DNA from: Solobacterium sp.
GTDB taxonomy: Bacteria; Bacillota_I; Bacilli_A; Erysipelotrichales; Erysipelotrichaceae
DNA: 64,000 nucleotides
Reading direction: 5' to 3'
Assembly (NCBI GenBank): GCA_017941735.1
Contig: JAGAVW010000046.1
Location: forward strand, 1-64,000
How positions within the stretch are numbered: the first letter of the stretch is position 1; each line of letters begins with the position of its first letter. Below the pieces are notes generated by a model that did not search any database, had not been told where the DNA came from, and saw only the letters and a program-made list of their open reading frames with translations. Positions 1 through 6,760 of the stretch are shown piece after piece. A program made the position numbers and the translations under genes.

Positions 1-1
1 A

Positions 2-772
2 GATATCAATAGCTATGAAAAGAATAGAAATGATTTAGCGTTTCTTATCAAAGAAGAACACTCTATTCATCCATCATATGGCTATCACGCTTTGGCCAAG
101 GTGATACGAGATAAAACAGGATGGATATTCTCGGATAATCTATGTCATAAAGTGTGTAAATATCTAAACATTAAGTCTAAGTGTAAACATTATCAGTTTA
201 GAAAACCAGGAGAAGAACACATCGTATACGATAATAAGATTCATAATAATTGGAAAACTACAAGACCTCTTCAAAAGATAGTATCAGATATGACTGTCAT
301 CAAACATAGAGGAAAACACTATGAATGGACATACTTCTTAGACACATACAATAACGCAATAATAGCTTCAGATATATCTTCTAAGTGGGCAGATCCAAAA
401 CCATACTTTAACTGTAGAGATCAATTACTAAAGCTACTAAAAAAGGAAGGAATAACTACGCCGGTCTACTTCCACACAGATCAAGGCACAGTATTCTCTT
501 CCACAAGCTTTAACCAAGCTCTACTTAATAATAACATTATTCGTTCCATGTCTCGAGTTGGAACGCCAACAGATAATCCTATAATAGAATCAATGAACGG
601 ATGGATTAAAGCTCAGATATGGGCAGATTATAGAATAAACGATTATGACAGTGTGGAAGAGTTCATTAAACAATACATTCATTACTATAACTATGAGAGG
701 CCTATGTATAAACACAATTACAAAAGCCCTGCGGAGTTTACACTCTCACAGGGCTTCAAGTTGACTTTTTAG
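2..772 (+). CDS. IS3-family transposase (OrfB), 5' end outside window
   Basis: The reading frame is open from base 2, so the gene begins before the window; 256 residues are visible. The start has an HTH_21-like stretch (HPSYGYHALAK). An rve integrase core follows with the DDE triad in order: D in the IVSDMTV strand, D in HTDQGT, and E in NPIIESMNGWIK. It ends with the usual IS3 tail (YNYERPMYKHNYKSPAEF). It catalyses cut-and-copy transposition of its element. In most IS3 members this frame is made as an OrfAB fusion by -1 frameshifting, but that region is not visible. The right end of the element lies about 20 bp after the stop. Confident on family; the exact IS group (IS150-like) is inferred. 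Confidence 0.93.
   Translation, partial: DINSYEKNRNDLAFLIKEEHSIHPSYGYHALAKVIRDKTGWIFSDNLCHKVCKYLNIKSKCKHYQFRKPGEEHIVYDNKIHNNWKTTRPLQKIVSDMTVIKHRGKHYEWTYFLDTYNNAIIASDISSKWADPKPYFNCRDQLLKLLKKEGITTPVYFHTDQGTVFSSTSFNQALLNNNIIRSMSRVGTPTDNPIIESMNGWIKAQIWADYRINDYDSVEEFIKQYIHYYNYERPMYKHNYKSPAEFTLSQGFKLTF
724..756 (+). other. hairpin inside the transposase 3' end
   Basis: AAGCCCTG at 724-731 is repeated as CAGGGCTT at 749-756, an 8-bp perfect inverted repeat with a 17-nt loop, inside the last codons of the transposase. It could damp read-through transcription or be a recombination structure. There is no clear T-tract directly after it, so it is not called a terminator. Confidence 0.4.
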
Positions 773-794
773 AACTGTCTACTTTCGTTTGACA
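773..794 (+). mobile_element. right terminal end of the IS3-family element
   Basis: The bases after the transposase stop run to TTTGACA ending at 794. Read on the minus strand the element starts TGTCAAACGAAAG, with the 5'-TG...CA-3' tips typical of IS3 ends. The minus-strand gene beyond it keeps plausible coding only up to about base 795, which independently places the boundary here. The left end and target duplication are outside the window. Confidence 0.65.
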
Positions 795-991
795 AGTTCA
801 AGAATGTTGAGATAAATGACATATTTACTATCATATCCAAACGCCCCAACAGCGATAAGATTCATTGTTTCATCATCATTGGTTTCATAAAAGACAAAAC
901 CAAACTTGAGATAAAGGAAAAGGATAAGAAAGCATAGCCCTAATAAGACCCAATTCTTATGTTTTTCCAGTTTTGAGAAAAATGTTGCCAT
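795..991 (-). pseudogene. membrane-protein gene truncated by the IS
   Basis: On the minus strand an ATG at 991 opens about 65 good residues: a short polar start, one hydrophobic membrane helix (LLGLCFLILFLYL) and then a loop with NDDETMNLIAVGAFGYDS. An acidic DD just after the first helix is typical of the N-termini of large polytopic membrane proteins of glycan loci (DUF6056/GT-C-like). The frame then enters the IS end and stops five codons later (stop at 779). The rest of the gene, if it survives, lies on the other side of the IS before base 1. A GTG at 1015 is a possible longer start. A -10-like CATAAT lies just upstream. I read this as a real gene broken by the IS rather than a small gene. 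Confidence 0.6.
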
Positions 992-1047
992 ATATATTAT
1001 GTTACCACAGAGCACGTCTCTTTCTTTTCTCTTTTGCGGTATTTTTA

Positions 1048-1053
1048 TATAAT
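1048..1053 (+). promoter_or_regulatory. -10 element abutting a start codon
   Basis: TATAAT at 1048-1053 is followed by 7 nt and then ATG at 1061, with no ribosome-binding site between. An earlier in-frame ATG (1052) overlaps the -10 itself and so cannot be the start of an mRNA from this promoter. No good -35 is seen. Confidence 0.55.
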
Positions 1054-1060
1054 GAAAAAG

Positions 1061-2839
1061 ATGAAAAAAGGGTATTTTTCGTTTGCGAACTTATGGGATA
1101 CAAAGATGCACCGAATTATGAGTGTGCTCTTTTTATTGGTTTTGTTGTTAAATTTTATGACACCCTATATTTCGGATGATTTCTTATATTCCATTCATAA
1201 TGGATTTTTGGATTTATTTAAACGGGAATACATTCAATATATGACATGGACTGGAAGAAGTGTTGCCCATATCATTGATCGCATTTTATTAGCTCTGCCA
1301 AAAATTATCTTTGATGTATTAAATAGTCTTTGTTTTGTATATTTAACACATTTAGTTTATGTACATGTAAAAGGGAATCAAGAAAAAGAAGATGTAAGTC
1401 TCTATGTTCTTTTGGTTTCTTTGATTTTTCTTTGTGTCCCATTCTTTGGCCAAACGGTCTTATGGCAAACTGGTGCATGTAATTATTTGTGGATGAGTGT
1501 TATTGTTTTAGTTTATTTAAAACAATTTCGTTGGAAGGAAAAAGCCAATCCCATTTGGATGTTTGTATTTGGAATCGTAGCAGGATGGACCAACGAAAAT
1601 ACAGCAGGGGCGCTTATCTTACTCTTATTGTATTTTGTGATTCGTTATAAAGATTTACGGAATGGTGCACATTATTTAGGCATTGTAGGCGTATGTATTG
1701 GCTTTGTGATGATGATTCTTGCGCCAGGAAATGCAGTACGTGGAGCGGATTTTGTAGAGACAAATGGAAGAGTATATGAATTCTTGCATGATTTTGTTGG
1801 CTTTTTGTCGGTTCTTAAAGAGGGACAAGGTTTCCTATTATTTATCATCGCTTGTGGATTTGGTTATGCTTTCTATTTAGGTAAAAAAGAGAAGTGTTTA
1901 GATGCGTGTGCGTATTTGGTGGCTGGAATCGCAGCGGTATTTGCGGTCATTCTTTCTCCTGTACCCGTATTATTTGATCGGTCCATGTTTGGCTCTACAA
2001 TCTTCTTAATCATTGCCTTTGGCATCCTATTTGAATCCATTCAAAAAGAGGAACTAATGAAACAAATCAAAGTGCTTTTATTAAGTGGATTGTTGCTAGT
2101 ATCTGGATATCATTATGTAAGAGCTGTGCCAGATTTGTTTTATACAAAATATTTAGATTCGAAACGTGAAAAGTATGTGCTTGCTCAAAAAGAAGTTGGG
2201 AACTTGAATCCAATCGTTCCACAAATTCATCACGAATTTGAAACAACATATAACCCCATCTATGGGTTGAGTGATTTATCAATCTATCGCAAACAATGGA
2301 TGAATGAATCCTATAGTACAATCCATGGCATTGAATCGATACAATCTACCCCAATGGCGAAATGGAATACGATTTATAAGGACGGAGATGCCAAATTGTT
2401 GAATATAACGAATTATGAAGATTACTTATATACAATCGCATCACGAGAAGATACGCTTATTTTCATTAACTCTAATCGATTAGATACGAAGCAGTATCAA
2501 GATTATCTTCCACTGCTTAGTATTTTTGGAGAAAACAAAGTGGTCACGGAAGACTATGTCTATTTGAATGGGATTGTTGAAAATGGGATGATAAAAGAAA
2601 GTTTATATTCTTTAGAGCCATGTGAAAAAGTGGAAACCATTCAAGGTCATTATTGTTATCTTTCTAGCCAACTTGATCCAACACATAGTGATATTTTGAT
2701 TGATAATGTGGAATATACCAATGATAATGCGGGTATCAACATTGTTGTGTTTGATAAGAAACTTGCGCGGGTAGTAGATTCTATAACCTTTACTACAGAA
2801 AGTGATCAAGGAGGCATACGCTTCTTTATTGAGCAATAA
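1061..2839 (+). CDS. DUF6056-type polytopic membrane protein
   Basis: About 592 residues from the ATG at 1061. After the first membrane helix comes the motif pattern of this family: SDDFLYSIHNGF, then WTGRSVAHIID. Roughly ten hydrophobic segments fill residues 15-355, and a soluble, probably extracellular domain of about 230 residues ends the protein. The arrangement (acidic pair after TM1, large outer tail) recalls GT-C glycosyltransferases, which move sugars from lipid carriers outside the membrane, but DUF6056 has no proven reaction. A second member lies at 9263. The start was chosen because the -10 lies 7 nt before it; starts at 1034 or 1052 would begin in the promoter. It is followed 30 nt later by the epimerase gene. 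Confidence 0.75.
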   Translation: MKKGYFSFANLWDTKMHRIMSVLFLLVLLLNFMTPYISDDFLYSIHNGFLDLFKREYIQYMTWTGRSVAHIIDRILLALPKIIFDVLNSLCFVYLTHLVYVHVKGNQEKEDVSLYVLLVSLIFLCVPFFGQTVLWQTGACNYLWMSVIVLVYLKQFRWKEKANPIWMFVFGIVAGWTNENTAGALILLLLYFVIRYKDLRNGAHYLGIVGVCIGFVMMILAPGNAVRGADFVETNGRVYEFLHDFVGFLSVLKEGQGFLLFIIACGFGYAFYLGKKEKCLDACAYLVAGIAAVFAVILSPVPVLFDRSMFGSTIFLIIAFGILFESIQKEELMKQIKVLLLSGLLLVSGYHYVRAVPDLFYTKYLDSKREKYVLAQKEVGNLNPIVPQIHHEFETTYNPIYGLSDLSIYRKQWMNESYSTIHGIESIQSTPMAKWNTIYKDGDAKLLNITNYEDYLYTIASREDTLIFINSNRLDTKQYQDYLPLLSIFGENKVVTEDYVYLNGIVENGMIKESLYSLEPCEKVETIQGHYCYLSSQLDPTHSDILIDNVEYTNDNAGINIVVFDKKLARVVDSITFTTESDQGGIRFFIEQ

Positions 2840-2869
2840 TCCGTTAAGATGATAGAGAGGATGTCGATT

Positions 2870-3997
2870 ATGAAAAAACTAAAAGTTATGACAATTTTAG
2901 GCACGAGACCAGAAATCATTCGCTTAAGCGAAACCATCAAAGCGTGTGACCGGTATTTTGACCATGTGCTTGTTCATACGGGTCAAAACTATGACCCAAA
3001 GCTAAATGATGTTTTCTTTAAAGAACTTGGCTTAAAGAAACCCGATTATTATTTGGATTGCGTAGGGAAAAACTTAGGCGAAACGATGGGGAATATTCTT
3101 TCTAAAACCTATGATGTGCTTGAAAAAGAAAAACCAGATGCGGTTTTAATTCTTGGTGATACGAATAGTGCATTATCTGCTATTTGTGCAAAGCGTTTAA
3201 AGACACCAATCTTCCATATGGAAGCAGGAAACCGTTGCTGGGATTGGAATGTTTCGGAAATGATTAATCGACGTGTTGTTGATACGATTAGTGATATTAA
3301 CTTACCTTATACAGAGAATAGTCGTCGTTATTTATTGTCAGAAGGCATTGATGGAAAAACAATCTTTGTGACGGGTTCTCCAATGACGGAAGTATTACAT
3401 AAACATTTACCTAGTATTAAAAAGAGTAATGTATTAAAGAAATTAGGCTTACAGAAGGGGAAATACATCCTTGTCTCTTGTCATAGAGAAGAGAATATTG
3501 ATATCGAAGAAAACTTTATGTCTATCATGCAGGCATTAAACAATATCGCAGAAACTTATAAGATGCCAGTCATTTATTCGACACATCCACGTTCGAAAAA
3601 GTTTATTGAAAAACGGAAGTTTAAGTTCCATAAATTGGTAAAGAGTTTAGAACCATTTGGATTCTTTGACTATAATCAACTTCAAATGAATAGCTATTGT
3701 GTCTTATCCGATTCAGGTACATTAAGTGAAGAAAGTGCCATTCTAGGCTTTAATGGAATCTTGATTCGTACAAGCACAGAGCGTCCAGAAGCACTTGATG
3801 CAGGAAGCGTCATCATTGGTGGTATTACCACAGAATCCATCGAACAAGCAATTGACCTATCTATTTCGATGAAAAAACATAAAGAGCCAATGGGAATCGC
3901 GAAGGATTATTTAGATGAGAATGTATCGACGAAGGTAGTAAAGATTATCCAGAGTTATACAGATATCGTTAACCGTACGGTTTGGTTAAAGAAATAA
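2870..3997 (+). CDS. UDP-N-acetylglucosamine 2-epimerase family enzyme (WecB/WbjD-like)
   Basis: 375 residues with the non-hydrolysing epimerase fold: TILGTRPEIIRLSE at the start, LVHTGQNYD, LGDTNSALSA, HMEAGNRCW, SCHREENID and SDSGTLSEE. These enzymes invert C2 of UDP-HexNAc in the cytoplasm, giving UDP-ManNAc or, in the WbjD/FnlC branch, UDP-L-FucNAc. The segment NRCWDWNVSEMINRRVVD and SDINLPYTENSRRYLL is closer to the WbjD/Cap5G branch as I remember it. The FnlA/FnlB partners are not in this window, so the product is open. ATG 2870 is chosen over 2849 because GAGAGG lies 8 nt before it. Confidence 0.85.
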   Translation: MKKLKVMTILGTRPEIIRLSETIKACDRYFDHVLVHTGQNYDPKLNDVFFKELGLKKPDYYLDCVGKNLGETMGNILSKTYDVLEKEKPDAVLILGDTNSALSAICAKRLKTPIFHMEAGNRCWDWNVSEMINRRVVDTISDINLPYTENSRRYLLSEGIDGKTIFVTGSPMTEVLHKHLPSIKKSNVLKKLGLQKGKYILVSCHREENIDIEENFMSIMQALNNIAETYKMPVIYSTHPRSKKFIEKRKFKFHKLVKSLEPFGFFDYNQLQMNSYCVLSDSGTLSEESAILGFNGILIRTSTERPEALDAGSVIIGGITTESIEQAIDLSISMKKHKEPMGIAKDYLDENVSTKVVKIIQSYTDIVNRTVWLKK

Positions 3998-4051
3998 TGA
4001 TTCGATAGGTAGTATTCTAATTTGTAGAGAAGTTTCTTATTTAAATCTAAA

Positions 4052-4079
4052 AAAACGTTCTATTTAGATAGAACGTTTT
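4052..4079. terminator. bidirectional terminator between convergent genes
   Basis: AAAACGTTCTAT and ATAGAACGTTTT form a perfect 12-bp stem with loop TTAG. It has T/A runs on both sides, so it can stop the epimerase transcript and the convergent YfhO transcript, whose last codons it overlaps. Confidence 0.9.
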
Positions 4080-6334
4080 CTTTGTTTAAGAACCATTAAT
4101 GCGATAAAGGCTACTAGTCCAACAAGCGATATGAGCGCGCCCACTTTTAATCCACGTGGCGTGAAATTCATTTCGATTTCGTTATAACCTGCTTCTACTG
4201 GAATTCCAGTCAAGCCACCACTTACACAATAGGTTTTCATGGTTTGTCCGTTTCGTTTTACATTCCAACCTTTATCATAAGGAACAGATAATACAAGGAA
4301 ACCATTTTCCTTAGTGTTGAGGTTTGCGTATAAATAATTCCCGTTTATTGTGACTTCTTCAATGGCGACTTCTTCGTTACCTAAGAGTTTTTCAATCTCT
4401 TGTTGATCTTCTTCATGAACAAGAATGGTATCTTTTAGAATCGCTGATTGCGTAGCGGAGTAATCGTTATAGGTAATAAGTTTGGTATAGGTTTTCCCTA
4501 AATTGAAGTAGTCCTGATTCTCATAAATAGACATGGCATAGTAATTCGTTACGAATTCATAGTTTTTAAACGGCACATCTGTTTCTTCCATTACAACTGC
4601 GTATTTAGTGGAGACAAGATTCATTACATCAGGATTTTGAATATTGAATGTCCATGGTAAATAATGTTGAACACGTTCTTTATCAAGAAGAATTAAATCA
4701 TTCATACTTGGTAAATAGGTACTATCATAAGCAATTAAACCCATTACATTAAAATCTAGATTGAAACTCGTTGAAACACTCCAATAGATGCGTTCAGGAT
4801 CAATGTAGTTTCGATAGAATTGGTGACTATTTTCTTCACTTAAGGTCTTAGTGAAATTCGTGTATTCATTTTTCTCACCCAATAAAGTAGACCAACGTTT
4901 ATAATCTTCTTTCGAAACGTTGCGTAAATCAGGGCTTCCATAAAAGGACATAAAAGAAACGAACGCTAATTCAATCACTAAGCCACATAACAAAAGACGC
5001 TCTTTCTTTTGGTATAAGGCATAGCCAATGCACAAAAGGGTAGGTAAAAAGAGAATACAAAGGTAAAAATCACCCTGCAAATCAGATAAGGATTTACCCG
5101 ATAGGAGTTGTAGGATTGGTGTTGCAAGAAGAGAAATCACACTTACACAAACAATCGTTTTCTTTAATAAAGGGAAATGAATTCGTTCTTTGTCTTCTAA
5201 AAAAGGAAGAATTAGAACAATTAAGAAGAATACAACCGAAGCAAGCCAACGGAAACTCGGCTCACTAAACCCATGTAAGATACTTGATAGAATAGGAACG
5301 AGTGCAAACACACTAATTAATACAATGAAAAAGATGTGAAGTGGGTTGCGATTTTTTTTGGTAAAGAGTTGTGGAAACAACAAAGCGACAATGGAAGAAG
5401 CCCATAAATAAGCTTGCATCACAGAGTCGTTTTTCGTGACATATGTGTAAAGGGAACTGACTGGAGTACCACGATTCGCAAGTGCACTTGCGGGAACAAA
5501 GAGTCCAAATAAATAATCAAAGTAAGGAAGAAGGCTTTCATAAAGAAGTGTACTACTGCGTTTTCCAACTCTCGTATTGCCTAAGATATTAAGTGCTTCA
5601 GGTAATACCACAATGCCTGATAATAAGAAACCAACGATATAGTAGCCAATGAGTTTGAAAGCTTCTTTCATCATATTTTTGTAGTTATGATATTCTTTCT
5701 CCCAACGATAAATAAAATAAAGGATAGTAAAAAGAGATACAGAATAGAAAATATAATAATTATTCGTAAATAAGAAAAAGACCATGAATATGAAAAAGCC
5801 AAATTTCTTTTCTACGATATAGCGGTCTACGCTTAAGAAATAAAGTGGTAAGAAAACATAAAAACTGGAAAAGAAGGGGTGTGGCATGACATAGAGTAAA
5901 TACGCACAAAACGTAAACATCAAAGAACCTAGAATGGAGGTTCTTGAAGAATAGTGATTATACTTTGCGTAGGCGTAGAAACCAAACCCAGCGATTAAAT
6001 ACTTGATATAGGACATAATCATAATCGCATGGTCATATTTCATATCTGTTAAGGCAAATGGAATCTCGAAATAGTCATTAAAATAAAATAGCTTACTAGA
6101 ATAGAAGTCATTTCCTAAAAAACTAAACCATGTCCAAAAAGGAAGATTCCCATTGTGTAACCAATCCTGTAATACGGTTCGCAAGTTTTCAAAATTTGAC
6201 ATATAAATGGTACGCATATCCCAGCCAACGATAAAAGCTTGCGTACCAAGTGCATAAGGCAAAAAGATAAACGCACAAATGAAAGAGATGAGTAAGAAAA
6301 GGACTAGTTTTGGATAAGAAATGTCTTTTTTCAT
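4064..6334 (-). CDS. YfhO-family membrane protein
   Basis: About 756 residues: a short cytoplasmic start, a first helix, then an outer loop with GWDMRTIYMSNFENLR and FWTWFSFLGNDF, which is typical of YfhO. Around 12 membrane helices follow to residue ~465, then an extracellular domain of ~260 residues (YDKGWNVKRNG near its end is a family hallmark) and a last helix with a basic tail (KQRKRS). YfhO proteins are GT-C-like; Bacillus and Listeria members are linked to glycosylation of lipoteichoic acid or other surface glycans. Substrate is unknown here. The ATG at 6334 is preferred over the adjoining TTG because a TGG-TATAAT promoter ends 8 nt before it. Convergent with the epimerase gene. Confidence 0.88.
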   Translation of the reverse strand: MKKDISYPKLVLFLLISFICAFIFLPYALGTQAFIVGWDMRTIYMSNFENLRTVLQDWLHNGNLPFWTWFSFLGNDFYSSKLFYFNDYFEIPFALTDMKYDHAIMIMSYIKYLIAGFGFYAYAKYNHYSSRTSILGSLMFTFCAYLLYVMPHPFFSSFYVFLPLYFLSVDRYIVEKKFGFFIFMVFFLFTNNYYIFYSVSLFTILYFIYRWEKEYHNYKNMMKEAFKLIGYYIVGFLLSGIVVLPEALNILGNTRVGKRSSTLLYESLLPYFDYLFGLFVPASALANRGTPVSSLYTYVTKNDSVMQAYLWASSIVALLFPQLFTKKNRNPLHIFFIVLISVFALVPILSSILHGFSEPSFRWLASVVFFLIVLILPFLEDKERIHFPLLKKTIVCVSVISLLATPILQLLSGKSLSDLQGDFYLCILFLPTLLCIGYALYQKKERLLLCGLVIELAFVSFMSFYGSPDLRNVSKEDYKRWSTLLGEKNEYTNFTKTLSEENSHQFYRNYIDPERIYWSVSTSFNLDFNVMGLIAYDSTYLPSMNDLILLDKERVQHYLPWTFNIQNPDVMNLVSTKYAVVMEETDVPFKNYEFVTNYYAMSIYENQDYFNLGKTYTKLITYNDYSATQSAILKDTILVHEEDQQEIEKLLGNEEVAIEEVTINGNYLYANLNTKENGFLVLSVPYDKGWNVKRNGQTMKTYCVSGGLTGIPVEAGYNEIEMNFTPRGLKVGALISLVGLVAFIALMVLKQRKRSI

Positions 6335-6342
6335 CAATTAGT

Positions 6343-6351
6343 ATTATACCA
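6343..6351 (-). promoter_or_regulatory. extended -10 promoter of the YfhO gene
   Basis: On the minus strand TGG-TATAAT (6351 to 6343) is an extended -10. The ATG follows after 8 nt without a Shine-Dalgarno sequence, so the transcript is probably leaderless. Confidence 0.6.
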
Positions 6352-6392
6352 AGGTTTTAGAGTCCAATGAAAATGTCTTATATCAATGGAAT

Positions 6393-6760
6393 CCTTTATT
6401 TCCGTAAGTTTTGGGTAGCGTAAGGATTCTGGGTTTGGTATTGCTGGACGAGTTGCGTTTTGTTTCGATTTATGAACATACAAAAGAAGTGATTAATCTA
6501 GAAAACTATAAAAAATGAGATTACAAAGATTGTAGATATACTGCATAATAAGAATATACGCGTGATTATGCAGACCATTCTTCAATTTTTTCGATTATGG
6601 ATATGAGGTAGAAGTAGTTGTGTGTGATAAGGATGCGGGTGGTGTTTTCTTTAGAGATGGACTGCATTTAGGAGATTATTTACACCCTAATAAAGAGGGT
6701 GGATTGCGTATGGCAAATGGCTATGATTTAGAGCAATTAACAGGAGAAGAATTATGTTAA
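6393..6760 (+). pseudogene. decayed SGNH/GDSL-type hydrolase gene
   Basis: No intact frame exists here, but three overlapping frames give protein-like text when joined. These are about 6402-6516 (ending ...EHTKEVINLENYK), 6511-6592 (EITKIVDILHNKNIRVIMQT) and 6593-6760 (DYGYEVEVVVCDKDAGG, then RDGLHLGDYLHPNKEGG). Breaks fall at an A-run near 6510-6516 and a T-run near 6586-6592. DYLHPNKEG is a good match for the catalytic Asp-x-x-His block V of SGNH hydrolases; block I (GDS) is not recognisable. The last codons overlap the GH3 start (ATG 6754, stop 6758-6760), so the two genes were once coupled. No other feature is seen in this 416-nt gap. Confidence 0.6.

Noticed and set aside
973-1179. Plus-strand 68-codon frame before the first DUF6056 gene
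   Set aside because: Out of frame with DUF6056 coding over most of its length and overlaps the truncated minus-strand gene and the promoter.
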